A stretch of 31,695 nucleotides of DNA from Linderina pennispora. Its lineage: Eukaryota; Kickxellomycota; Kickxellomycetes; Kickxellales; Kickxellaceae. The notes under the pieces were generated by a model, which had not been told where the DNA came from, did no database searches, and worked only from the letters and a program-made list of their open reading frames with translations. The stretch is taken from assembly GCF_002104995.1 (NCBI RefSeq), contig NW_024468362.1, forward strand, positions 1-31,695, written 5' to 3'. Position numbers and translations under genes: made by a program. This document shows positions 11,806-20,313 of this stretch, piece after piece. How positions within the stretch are numbered: position 1 is the stretch's first letter; each line of letters begins with the position of its first letter.

Positions 11806-12318
11806 CTAGTTGCCGCTGTCCGTATCATTGCCTGCGTTATTGCCGTCGCTGACATGACCCCCACTGACATAAATGTCCCTGACATCGCCCTGGTGCTCAA
11901 TATTGCCATCTTCATCGTCTGTAACGTTGCTGTGACCACTGTTGTCCTTGGTATTCCCTTTGGGATGCGGGCAACGGTGGATAGCGGCAGGAGCTACTAG
12001 GACTGGCTCAGGCTGAGTTGATAGGGCGGGTTTTGCATCATAATCATCGCTGCCATTGGCATGGTCATCGTCGTTGCCGGTGATGTTCCCATCGTCATCA
12101 CGACGGATAATGCCAGACCTGGCCAAGAGAACGTGCTTCACACCATTTGGCAGATGACCAAAGACATCGGCGTTGAATCCCCAGGGGTGAGCGACTGGCG
12201 GACGAGAGAAGATTGCAGCAGATACATCGGTGTCAGTGCCACCAAGTGGAGCGGCGTTGGCGGATGCATTCAGGGCAACCACGGCAAGCACAGCAGAGAC
12301 GAAGTAAACCTTGACCAT
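11806..12318 (-). CDS. Secreted acidic Asp/Asn/Gly-rich protein, 170 residues
   Basis: I do not recognise this family. The N-terminus is a textbook signal peptide (MVKVYFVSAVLAVVALNASANA, cleavage probably after an Ala-Asn-Ala near 22). The mature chain has an aliphatic first part with a WGF at 46-48, then an Arg-Arg at 72-73 directly followed by Asp-Asp-Asp. Asp/Asn/Gly/His-rich repeats make up the C-terminal half. The dibasic site followed by a low-complexity acidic segment could be a Kex2-type processing point, which is inference. It has a TATA box (TATATAAA, 12463-12470) about 145-150 bases before the ATG. It lies among other secreted-protein genes on the same strand but shares no sequence with the tandem family. 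Confidence 0.6.
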   Translation of the reverse strand: MVKVYFVSAVLAVVALNASANAAPLGGTDTDVSAAIFSRPPVAHPWGFNADVFGHLPNGVKHVLLARSGIIRRDDDGNITGNDDDHANGSDDYDAKPALSTQPEPVLVAPAAIHRCPHPKGNTKDNSGHSNVTDDEDGNIEHQGDVRDIYVSGGHVSDGNNAGNDTDSGN

Positions 12319-12462
12319 ATTAGGTGGTAGCTAGTTGAAGGTGCTGGTAGGTAGAACTGGAGAGGTGGTAGAGAACAGCAGAGAATATTGGAGCGGCTGT
12401 GCCCAGATTAGGATTGTGTATGTTGGTAGATTCTGTAGAAATGGACGGCTGGTGTCGAGAGA

Positions 12463-12470
12463 TTTATATA
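12463..12470 (-). promoter_or_regulatory. TATA box of the acidic secreted-protein gene
   Basis: The minus strand reads ACGTATATAAATC. It lies about 145 bases upstream of the ATG at 12318, leaving a leader of roughly 110 bases. The stretch from 12475 to 12879 up to the WrbA stop codon shows no supported gene. Confidence 0.5.
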
Positions 12471-12879
12471 CGTTTGGACCACTGCAGGCAGAACTTAATG
12501 GCAACATCAACTGGCAGCATCTACTGGCAGCCTTTCCTCATAGTTCATGCAATATGTGGTGTCAGATAAATGTAGGCAGCTGGCATGCACCGACGTTCCA
12601 TGATAATATGCCAAGACACCGTCTGCTGCAGTCAGTGCGCATGGTGGCAGGTCCTTCTGCCCTCTATCCACTGAGGTGTGGAGCAGGCTTGGTGAGCCGC
12701 TGTGAGGAACACCGGTGAGGGGCATCAGGAATGTTCGGAGCAAGAATAGGCACTGGGGAACCAAAAATACCGCGCATCGCAGTGGATTGAGAAAACTCCA
12801 TTAGGCAAAAATAATTAGCAGCAAATGTGTCTCCGCGTCTGTTCTGAGGCAGAAATGTGTGTAGGATTGGTTGAGGCAT

Positions 12880-13488
12880 TTACGCCGACAGCTTCGCGGC
12901 AATATTCGCAAAGCTCTCGCCCTGTGCAACGGCTGCTGCCAAGTCGTACTCGGTGGGCTGGCGTGCGCCGTCGCTGCCAGCAACCGTGCCTGCGCCCCAC
13001 GGCGATCCGCCTGCGACTTGGTCGACACCCGGGTTGCCAGCGCTGGTGGAGAGCGCGGGGACAAAGACCATTCCGTGGTGGGCGAGAACGGGAAGGAACG
13101 AGAACGCAGTGGTTTCCTGGCCGCCGTGCTGGGAGGCTGTTGAGAAGAAAATTCCTGCAGGCTTACCGCTGAGCGTGCCCTTGACCCACAGCGAGCCTGT
13201 GGAGTCAAAGAACGCCTTGACCTGGGCAGGAGCAGATCCGAAGCGGGTTGGGAATCCGAACAGGAAGCCATCGGCCTCGGCTAGCTTGTCAACGGTGATG
13301 ACGGGGATGTCGGGCTTGGGTGGAGCATACATGCTCTGGAGGACGCTCTCGGACAGGGTCTCTGGGAACTGATATACCTCGACATCGACCAGTGCAGACT
13401 TTTCCAGTCCTTCCTTGATTGACTTGGAAATGGTGTGGACGTGTCCGTAGGTGGAGTAGAAAACGACAAAGACCTTGGGGCGGGCCAT
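12880..13488 (-). CDS. NAD(P)H:quinone oxidoreductase, WrbA/Pst2 flavodoxin-like family
   Basis: This FMN enzyme reduces quinones by two electrons and protects against oxidative stress; fungal relatives (Pst2, Rfs1, Ycp4) sit at the membrane-associated eisosome. The 202-residue product begins VFVVFYSTYGHVHTISKSI, the FMN phosphate loop. It continues with ADGFLFGFPTRFGSAPAQVK, then FFSTASQHGGQETTAFS, the flavin-contacting loop, and ends with the family signature GGSPWGAGTVAGSDGARQPTEYDL. All standard blocks are present and the length equals the family norm. The start is the only sensible ATG, and a TATA box (TATAAATT, 13591-13598 on the minus strand) lies about 105 bases before it. The frame is intact with no intron. 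No Cys-rich tail for lipid attachment is seen. Confidence 0.95.
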   Translation of the reverse strand: MARPKVFVVFYSTYGHVHTISKSIKEGLEKSALVDVEVYQFPETLSESVLQSMYAPPKPDIPVITVDKLAEADGFLFGFPTRFGSAPAQVKAFFDSTGSLWVKGTLSGKPAGIFFSTASQHGGQETTAFSFLPVLAHHGMVFVPALSTSAGNPGVDQVAGGSPWGAGTVAGSDGARQPTEYDLAAAVAQGESFANIAAKLSA

Positions 13489-14196
13489 GATATACTATGC
13501 GAGGCAGTACTGTGGTAAGTGTAGGTTGCGATTATATGGTTGCTGGTAGTGTTGTGTGTGGCTGGCGGGGATATGCGGCAGGCCGTTCTCAATTTATACA
13601 GAGCAACTATCGTGAGACTGGGAGGGAGGCTTACAAATATGCCAGCGGCTCGGATTACGAATTGTGTTTACTGATACTGGATGACAAAAGTACAGCGATG
13701 CAGGCGGTGGAGCGGTAGATTGCAGAGCCGGTGTGTCCATAGCAAAGCGTGAAGGGATCAGATCTGGGCCATGGGCATTAGGCGGCAATTCACATCGCTG
13801 TCACGCTTCTCTCGCTCGTGAAATGTACAGTCTGGCATCGTAGCTCACAGATCGGTACCTGGCTCTGAGTAGGTGTATTCGCCCTAGGCATGGGTTCTCG
13901 TTCGGATTCCTGTCGGCGTTTTGATTTCCATGACATGGTAGGTATGATTACAAATCGGCTATTGGCAATACGATGTCTGGAACCAGGCAATCATGTGCGG
14001 AATCTGAGCAGCAAGCAGGAGAGAGATCTGTGCTAATAGCTGCTGATTTCCTGCTGACTACACTGTGTGCCGCCTATTTCTGAGAGACCCAAAGTACTGG
14101 ACTCGGGTGTCCTGCGGTTTCTGTGGACAGTCCATTGCACAAAAAGAATCTTCAAAGAGCAGATAAGCTTATTCTGCGCAGCCGTTCAGCGAGAGT
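13489..14196 (-). other. Intergenic region with WrbA-type gene promoter
   Basis: A TATA box (13591-13598, minus strand) belongs to the WrbA-type gene. The rest, about 13600-14196, holds only short overlapping open frames without recognisable protein character. No repeat or RNA gene was seen. Confidence 0.4.
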
Positions 14197-14649
14197 TCAC
14201 TTGGGTTGTTCGACGTTCTCTGCAATCGACTGGTGGATCCGCAAAACCTCGCCCGGTGCCGATATCTCCCTGTCGAGGAACGATGCCGTGTGCATCTCGC
14301 TCATAACGCTCTTCATCTGATCCACCTGGCTCGAGCCGATCGAGAAGCCCAGCTCGTCGAGCTCTGCCAGCAGCGCACCAAGCTCACCCGCATTTGGAAC
14401 AGTGCTTTCAGACTGGTGGCCGGCAGACTCCGACATGGCTTGACTATCAAGGCGGGCAATGCTGGTTGGATGTACTTGGCGGTATGCCGAGGCAACTTCG
14501 TGCAGGTAGCCGAGGACCACCAAGGGCAGGGCAGAGTTGACAAACTCTTGTTGCTGCTGCTCGACCTTCCCTGGCCTTGTCGAGATAAGCGAGGTGGACC
14601 CGACCGATCCCAACGATAGTGCCAATGCTACGAGTAGATTAATCTTCAT
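14197..14649 (-). CDS. Small secreted protein, 150 residues, unknown family
   Basis: I do not recognise this family. The ATG at 14649 gives a signal peptide (MKINLLVALALSLGSVGSTS). The mature part is Cys-free and appears helical: a Gln/Glu-rich stretch, a hydrophobic VNSALPLVVLGYLHEVASAY, a Ser-rich linker, and LGALLAELDELGFSIGSSQV leading to a Met/Ser/Glu-rich end. It resembles neither the tandem family nor the acidic protein nearby. The frame is intact. It is divergent from sulfite oxidase, with 713 bases between the start codons. Lack of Cys and of repeats argues against a classic small cysteine-rich effector. Confidence 0.55.
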   Translation of the reverse strand: MKINLLVALALSLGSVGSTSLISTRPGKVEQQQQEFVNSALPLVVLGYLHEVASAYRQVHPTSIARLDSQAMSESAGHQSESTVPNAGELGALLAELDELGFSIGSSQVDQMKSVMSEMHTASFLDREISAPGEVLRIHQSIAENVEQPK

Positions 14650-15362
14650 TGCTGTGTGATAAATATCCGGAGCGTGGAGGCAGGTGCAAGCAGGCTGCTG
14701 CTGTCAGAATTTGGCATGGTGTAGCGGCATTGGCAGATAGCTAGCGGTGTTTACTGTGTCGCACTCTGGATGCATGGAACGCTGGAAGTAACCATTCATT
14801 TAGCACTATCTTTTATTTGATATCCAATTTACCACACTCTACATTTGTAATTAATTAGCAGTCTCTGCAGACTACATCCTGGCCGTGGCAAGGGTTCTGC
14901 CATTGTGTGCCAGCAACGCGGAGTTGGGCCGCTTGATCCTGTTGATCTTGATTGCAAATTCTGCAGAAGCGGCAATCCGCTTGTGCAGCTGCAGTCATGC
15001 GTGAAGCTGAGAAAGGGGTGCTGTCCCCCTGATCGCTCGTCATCCTATCGAGCGAGCCAGTCAAAGCCGTCGGGAGTTCGTGAGAAACCTGTCCCGAATC
15101 GAAGCGAATGGCTTATTTGAAATGCCCGACTTCGCAAGAAAGGGGGATTGTCCACGTGAAATGCACGTCGCCGCGCTAAAGAGCTGAAAAAGGGGGCGGC
15201 AGGCAAGACAAAAACACCTCAGGGGGTAGTGTCGCCCCTATAAAAGGTGTGTTTACTGTCGCCCGCCGTTCTCCTTTTCTCTCCCAGATTAAGCCAAACC
15301 ACCTACCCCTGTTTCCTCAGTAAGCCTTTTCAACGCCTTTTCCCTACCGCAATCTATTATCC
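14650..15362 (+). promoter_or_regulatory. Sulfite oxidase promoter: TATA, E-box and six AGGGG/CCCCT elements
   Basis: A strong TATA (TATAAAAG, 15239-15246) lies about 115-125 bases before the ATG at 15363. Upstream are CACGTG at 15153-15158 (TCACGTG on the minus strand, the Cbf1-type core used in yeast sulfur genes) and AGGGG/CCCCT cores at about 15014, 15026, 15141, 15191, 15221 and 15235. AGGGG is the yeast stress-response element (Msn2/4). The match to function is suggestive; binding in this organism is inferred. The distal part, about 14650-15000, shows no supported gene. Confidence 0.55.
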
Positions 15363-16562
15363 ATGACCTCTCTGTATTCTGACGAGCCTTGGAACGAGCG
15401 CAACCTGGACAACTATCTGGTCCGGGCCCAAGAGCCGTTCAACGCCGAGGCCAAGCTCGAAAAGCTGGTCGAGCACTACATCACGCCGACAGACCGCCAC
15501 TTCCGCCGCAACCATGGTTCCATTCCCAACCTCTGCAGAGACTCGTGGCGAATGCAAGTCGATGTCGATGCGGTGCTGCCCGCCAAAACACAGCTGTCGT
15601 CAAGCATCAAGCTCGCGGATCTGACCAAGCTGCCTGCATTCGAGGTTGTTGCTGTCCTCGAGTGTGCTGGAAACCGCCGTGATGGACTCAAGGCAATCAA
15701 GCCTGTCAACGGCGTCATCTGGGGACCGGGTACGGCGTCAAACTCGCGCTGGACCGGGTGCCGCCTGCGTGATCTGCTCGTCAGCGTTGGAGTGCCAAAA
15801 GATCTGTGCCACCCGTTCTACTCGACCCCCAAGCACGTCGAATTTGCCGGATTCGGCGATGCCAAGGAGGATAAGCACTATGCGTCGTCAATTCCACTGG
15901 AGTGGATTATGAATCCGCTGAACATGGTGTTGGTTGCATACGAGATGAATGGCCAGCCTCTGACGCGAGACCACGGATTCCCCGCACGGATTGTTGCTCC
16001 TGGCATCATCGGCGCGCGCTGGGTCAAATGGCTAAAGTACATCCGGGTGCAGGACGTGGAGTCTGACAGCTTCTACCAAAAACTCGACTACAAGATCCTA
16101 CCGCCAATGGCTGATGCCCACAACTGCACAGAGTTTTGGCCCAAATTCCCAGCCCTAATGGAGCTCAATATCCAGAGCGTCATTTGCCGCCCTGCGCCAG
16201 AAGAGGAGCTACAGGTTGGCCGGCCGTTCGAAGTCCAGGGCTACGCGTTCTCTGGCGGCGGCCGTGCGGTTGACCGAGTTGAGGTGTCGCTTGATGGCGG
16301 GAAGACATGGGACCTGGCAAGGATCTATACAATGCAGACAAAGTGCAAGGATGGCCAGCGTGACTGGAGCGCGAAGCAGTGGGCGTGGACTCTGTGGGCA
16401 TACCGCATCGACCACGTACCAACCGGTTGCACAATTGCGTGCCGTGCCTGGGACTCTGGAGGCAACACGCAGCCAAGCGAGGCCGTATGGAATTACCGCG
16501 GTGTCATGAACAACTCTGTTTATAAGATCAAGCCACCAGTTCGGCTGGAGAGCCGCCTTTGA
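15363..16562 (+). CDS. Sulfite oxidase, molybdopterin type without heme domain, peroxisomal PTS1
   Basis: This molybdenum enzyme oxidises sulfite to sulfate. The 399-residue protein shows the molybdopterin domain with the Mo-ligating Cys at about 101 in VVAVLECAGNRRDG, then RDHGFPARIVAPGIIGARWVKW, followed by the dimerisation domain (VEVSLDGGKTWDLARI at about 300-320). There is no N-terminal cytochrome b5 domain and no mitochondrial presequence, so it differs from the animal enzyme and resembles the plant type. The last three residues are Ser-Arg-Leu, a classical type 1 peroxisomal targeting signal, which suggests oxygen-dependent sulfite removal in peroxisomes next to catalase. The frame is intact and intronless. 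Nitrate reductase is unlikely because heme and FAD domains are absent. UBA4/MOCS3, needed for its cofactor in other organisms, is encoded about 2.4 kb away. Confidence 0.93.
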   Translation: MTSLYSDEPWNERNLDNYLVRAQEPFNAEAKLEKLVEHYITPTDRHFRRNHGSIPNLCRDSWRMQVDVDAVLPAKTQLSSSIKLADLTKLPAFEVVAVLECAGNRRDGLKAIKPVNGVIWGPGTASNSRWTGCRLRDLLVSVGVPKDLCHPFYSTPKHVEFAGFGDAKEDKHYASSIPLEWIMNPLNMVLVAYEMNGQPLTRDHGFPARIVAPGIIGARWVKWLKYIRVQDVESDSFYQKLDYKILPPMADAHNCTEFWPKFPALMELNIQSVICRPAPEEELQVGRPFEVQGYAFSGGGRAVDRVEVSLDGGKTWDLARIYTMQTKCKDGQRDWSAKQWAWTLWAYRIDHVPTGCTIACRAWDSGGNTQPSEAVWNYRGVMNNSVYKIKPPVRLESRL

Positions 16563-17337
16563 ATGTGAGTGCACTAACTTTGGTTTTATGCAAGGGCAAT
16601 GCAAGCTTTCAACCTAAATGTCTATATTGCTGGCACTGAACCCGCTGAGTGAGAGTTCAGTGCTGTGCATGCTTTATCTCAAGAATCCGATGGGTTGCAC
16701 AAGAATCAGCTAAATCGAGCGCCCAAGCTTCCTGAAAGCCCAGGTATCGAGTAGTGGCTCTAGCACACAACTGTAAACCCTGTTCTCGGCAAGACTCTGG
16801 CGATTCAGCCATGCCATTAGGTCAGGAAACTACAAAGCACATGGTATCAAAGGTGGTAGCAGCGGTATTGGGGACAGCACTTGCAATATCCTACTCGCCT
16901 GGATGGCTTCATATCGAGTACAGCAAGGGTGAGGTATCTATCGACGCTATCTTTATCTTTTCGGATATCGTCTTGTTTATATATTGTACTCTGGTTCCAG
17001 GCACCTCCCATATTGCCCCCGGGCCATATGCGCTATCAGCTGCTGGTACTGCTTGTTGCCAATATGCTGCTGTGCCTGTCAGTCGTCGAATGGCTCCATT
17101 GCTGAGTCACATCGAGCATTCGCCGATCCATCATGGCTGTAGTGAGTAACAGCGGGCGTTTATCTGGGGTACCAACCGGAGCCTCCTTGCCCTTGTCCTA
17201 CGACGCCGAGTTCTCAAGTACTTGAGCAGGCTGAGGAGCAGCGCACAGCTCTGCTCTTTTTTACTTCACTGCTTCTGCTTTTTTCTTTTTCTCGATTAGT
17301 GTAAATCTCCTCTACAACATAATTCGAAGCTACTGAA
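16563..17337 (+). promoter_or_regulatory. Intergenic region and HOM2 promoter with Gcn4-type site
   Basis: A perfect TGAGTCA (17103-17109), the core bound by Gcn4/CPC1 in general amino-acid control, lies about 230 bases before the HOM2 ATG. A CT-rich leader (about 17250-17300) precedes the start. A plus-strand open frame to 17149 holds a signal-peptide-like MVSKVVAAVLGTALAIS from an ATG at 16841. It has no supporting homology and shifts to odd composition, so it is left uncalled. Confidence 0.5.
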
Positions 17338-18420
17338 ATGTCGTCTAGCGATCGCATTCTCAACGCCGCCGTCCTCGGCGCTACTGGCACAGTGGGCCAG
17401 CGCTTTATCGTGCTGCTGGCCAAGCATCCGATGTTCCGCATCCACTCGCTGGGTGCGTCCGAGCGCTCGGCTGGCAAGGTGTACACTGATGCAACCAAGT
17501 GGAAGATGAGCGACATTATGCCGGAGGAGGTCAAGGCAATGGTGGTAAAGCCGTGCGATCCGGCGCATTATGCCGGGTGCGACGTTGTGTTTTCGGGGCT
17601 GGACGCCGCGGTGGCAGGCGACATCGAAAAGGCTTTCTTTGAGGCCGAGTTTGCGGTGTTCTCGAACGCAAAGAACTACCGCATGGTGGAGGATGTGCCA
17701 CTGTGCGTGCCGGTGGTGAACACCGACCACTACCAGCTGGTTGCGCATCAGCGCAAGTCGCTGAACCTGCAGAAGGGCTTCATCGTGACCAACTCGAACT
17801 GCTCGACATCTGGTCTGGTGGTGCCGCTGAAGGCGCTGCAGGACAAGTTTGGCGCGATCTCCCGTGTTATCGTGACCACGCTGCAGTCGATCTCAGGTGC
17901 CGGATACCCGGGCGTCGCGTCGCTGGACATCCTCGACAACATCGTGCCGCTGATCTCGGGCGAGGAGCCCAAGATGGAGGCCGAGGTGAAGAAGATCCTG
18001 GGCGGCATTAACAGCGATCTGTCGGCCTGCGCACCGCTCACCGACATGAGGGTGTCGGCCACGTGCAACCGCGTTGCAGTTATCGACGGCCACACCGAGT
18101 GCGTCAGCGTCGAGTTTGCCGGCAAGCCGCCTTCGGTCGAGGAGGTCAAGCAGTGCCTGCGCGAGTACACGTGCGAGGCCCAGGAGCTCGGCTGCTTCTC
18201 AGCGCCCAAGCACGTCATTCACGTTACCGATGAGCCGGACCGCCCGCAGCCGCGTCTGGACCGGAATAACGACGAGGGCATGTCAGTCACTGTTGGCCGC
18301 ATCCGCGAGTGCCCCGTGTTCCACATCAAGTTCACTCTGCTGGTCCACAACACCGTGCTGGGTGCCGCCGGCGCCAGCATCCTCAACGCTGAGTATGCCG
18401 CCAAGAAGGGCTTCGTCTAA
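17338..18420 (+). CDS. HOM2: Aspartate-semialdehyde dehydrogenase
   Basis: This enzyme makes aspartate semialdehyde from aspartyl phosphate with NADPH, the branch point to homoserine, threonine, methionine and isoleucine. The 360-residue protein is full length for the fungal type. It has the Rossmann loop AVLGATGTVGQRF at about 11-23, FSNAKNYRM at 108-116, the catalytic Cys155 in VTNSNCSTSG, ISGAGYPGVASLDI, the catalytic His252 in VIDGHTECVSVEF, and the C-terminal LGAAGASILNAEY. There is no intron or break. The TGAGTCA upstream fits regulation by amino-acid starvation. It lies between sulfite oxidase and UBA4, on the same strand as the former. Confidence 0.97.
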   Translation: MSSSDRILNAAVLGATGTVGQRFIVLLAKHPMFRIHSLGASERSAGKVYTDATKWKMSDIMPEEVKAMVVKPCDPAHYAGCDVVFSGLDAAVAGDIEKAFFEAEFAVFSNAKNYRMVEDVPLCVPVVNTDHYQLVAHQRKSLNLQKGFIVTNSNCSTSGLVVPLKALQDKFGAISRVIVTTLQSISGAGYPGVASLDILDNIVPLISGEEPKMEAEVKKILGGINSDLSACAPLTDMRVSATCNRVAVIDGHTECVSVEFAGKPPSVEEVKQCLREYTCEAQELGCFSAPKHVIHVTDEPDRPQPRLDRNNDEGMSVTVGRIRECPVFHIKFTLLVHNTVLGAAGASILNAEYAAKKGFV

Positions 18421-18745
18421 GTTATTTCTGCATGGTGGTGACAATATAGCTGATCTCCCAGTGCCAGTGCGCTTGCCAGCAAAGACTCTAGCCACATGAA
18501 CGAACGGCCATGTCCTTTCCATTAGAACATTCCACTGCATGAGCCGCTTAGAAAGGCAGAGTGCTTTTTTCTGGTGGGCAGCAACGAGAGAAAGCGTTGC
18601 GGCGTTAGTTCCTTCTTCAGCAACTTCTGCTCCACTATCTCCCTCCCTATTTTCTAATGCCACTTCTTTTTCTTGTAAATATCCACTAGTTATCCTCCCT
18701 TGCTCTCGCAGCCCACATCGCACGCATATCCCACAAAACCATATA
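18421..18745 (+). other. HOM2 3' flank and promoter of the small zinc-finger gene
   Basis: Nothing coding is supported here. A CT-rich run at about 18610-18715 precedes the ATG at 18746 and resembles the pyrimidine leaders of other genes in this window. An in-frame ATG at 18539 exists upstream, but its extra residues come from the CT-rich leader and are not protein-like. Confidence 0.4.
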
Positions 18746-18982
18746 ATGTCGCTGCTATCGAGACGGCCTCAGGTGCTGCGGACGACCACCGAGAAGACGA
18801 AGGCCAGTATAGCCGCCAACCCAGACACCACCGCCGACAAACAGTGCAACCAGGTCCTAGCAAGGCCGGCAAAGGACAAGCGGCCAAAGAAGATCCGCTG
18901 CATGTTTTGTGACTTTTGGACATACGACGACGCAGAGACAGCCATGGCCAAGCACACAAACTTCTACCACGGCTGGAAATAA
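18746..18982 (+). CDS. Small single zinc-finger protein, 78 residues
   Basis: I do not recognise the family. The first ~48 residues are basic and polar (Arg/Lys/Thr/Gln). The C-terminal third is a compact zinc-finger-like unit with the spacing C-x2-C-x14-H-x4-H in CMFCDFWTYDDAETAMAKH, ending just after the last His with Gly-Trp-Lys. The gap of 14 between the Cys and His pairs is slightly longer than the usual 12 of C2H2 fingers. A Lys/Arg patch before the finger could bind nucleic acid or act in nuclear import. The start at 18746 was chosen because the upstream in-frame ATG lies in a CT-rich leader. Its stop codon is only 11 bases from that of UBA4 on the other strand, so the transcripts must overlap. 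Confidence 0.65.
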   Translation: MSLLSRRPQVLRTTTEKTKASIAANPDTTADKQCNQVLARPAKDKRPKKIRCMFCDFWTYDDAETAMAKHTNFYHGWK

Positions 18983-18993
18983 ATAGCTCTATT

Positions 18994-20313
18994 CTAGTAC
19001 GCGGGAAACTCTGAGTCTACGTCGGCCTGCCAGCCAAGCAGACCGCGGACAATGTCATAGCACTCTTTGTAGTCCAGCTTGTTGCGGATGTACTGCACCG
19101 CATACTGCGAGTCGTTGCCTCTACGGCACAGCGCGTAGATCGGCTTGCCATTGGCCTGGGCGACGATATCCGTCAGTTCCTGCTGGCGCTTGTCGAAGTC
19201 CGCCAAAGGGATGTTGAGTGAGTTGGGCAGCTGACAGATGTCAAACTGCACTTTCTCGCGCACATCCAGCAGGACATGTGGCTGGCCTGAGTGAACAACG
19301 CCACTGTACTGGCGGCACGAGATGCGCTGGCTGGGATCCTGAAGGATATGTAGGTCGGCCGCTGCATCATTTGGTCCGCTGCCGCAGAATGCCACATAGT
19401 CAACTAGCTCCGTGATACTTGGCGCATCGCCGCACACCGCGCAGCTGGGCTTGCGCGGCCGCAGCTTGATTGAGCGGAAGTGCGGCTGCGACGTGTAAGA
19501 ATACAGAAGCATGTTGGGCTTCTCTTCCTGCTTCTTGCCTGTGATTACCTTGACTGCCTCCATGGCCTCGAGACAGCCGATGATTCCAGGCACCACACCT
19601 AGGACCCCTGTCTCCGAGCAATTCGACAAGGTCTCAACTGGCGGCGGGGTCGGGAACAGGCAGCGATAGCATGGCCCACCGTTGTAGTTGTACACCGTCA
19701 GCTGTCCGTCCAGCCGCACGGCACTGCCCGATACCAGCGGGATCTTGAGCATCACACATGCGTCGTTGATCAGGTACCGCGTTGCCGCATTATCTGTGGC
19801 ATCGACAACAACGTCGTAGCCGCGCATAGTATCCAGGGCATTGGAGCTGTCGAGCAGGACATCATGCACAACTACTCTGCACGACGAGTTAAGCCGCGAC
19901 AGAGATGTGTGTGCTGACACAACCTTGGGTACATTGCGTGCCGCTTCTGTGTGGATGATCTGTCGGTGCAGGTTGCTGTTGTCAACAACATCATGGTCGA
20001 TTAGGCCCAAGGTGCCAATCCCCATTGACGCCAGGTACATTGCACACGGCGAGCCGAGCCCGCCGGTGCCGACGATCAAAACTTTGGCGTTCTGCATCTT
20101 CAGCTGGCCCTGGACTCCGATCTCGGGGACAAGCAGCTGCCGGCTGTAGCGCCGGATGTCGTCGGGGACCAGATGATCCTTTTTCTCCACATGTGCTGCC
20201 TCCCTTTGGTTCAGTCCCTCGAGCTTGACAAGCTCTGATTCGAGCTCGAGTTCCTCAGCCCGCAGCTTGGCTAGTCGGGCCTTGATTTCCTGGATTCTCT
20301 CTGATGTTGACAT
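18994..20313 (-). CDS. UBA4: Uba4/MOCS3: E1-like adenylyltransferase with rhodanese domain
   Basis: This protein activates Urm1 for tRNA wobble-uridine thiolation and urmylation. In organisms with molybdenum cofactor it also thiolates the small molybdopterin-synthase subunit. The 439-residue chain has a coiled N-terminus to about 40, then the E1 fold with the ATP loop VGTGGLGSP at 81-89, NLHRQI at 114-119 and DATDN at 171-175. Zinc Cys pairs are C215-x2-C218 and C291-x2-C294, and the Cys of the NCSETGVLG motif is C232. A rhodanese domain from about 325 carries the active Cys396 in LCRRGNDSQ. That CRxGNDS loop is the MOCS3 type. The frame is intact and intronless. The presence of sulfite oxidase in the same window makes a molybdopterin role plausible. 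Confidence 0.97.
   Translation of the reverse strand: MSTSERIQEIKARLAKLRAEELELESELVKLEGLNQREAAHVEKKDHLVPDDIRRYSRQLLVPEIGVQGQLKMQNAKVLIVGTGGLGSPCAMYLASMGIGTLGLIDHDVVDNSNLHRQIIHTEAARNVPKVVSAHTSLSRLNSSCRVVVHDVLLDSSNALDTMRGYDVVVDATDNAATRYLINDACVMLKIPLVSGSAVRLDGQLTVYNYNGGPCYRCLFPTPPPVETLSNCSETGVLGVVPGIIGCLEAMEAVKVITGKKQEEKPNMLLYSYTSQPHFRSIKLRPRKPSCAVCGDAPSITELVDYVAFCGSGPNDAAADLHILQDPSQRISCRQYSGVVHSGQPHVLLDVREKVQFDICQLPNSLNIPLADFDKRQQELTDIVAQANGKPIYALCRRGNDSQYAVQYIRNKLDYKECYDIVRGLLGWQADVDSEFPAY

Noticed and set aside
16754-17149. 131-codon plus-strand frame with a signal-peptide-like part
   Set aside because: The start region is plausible but the rest has no family features, overlaps the HOM2 promoter and its Gcn4-type site, and has no clear promoter of its own.
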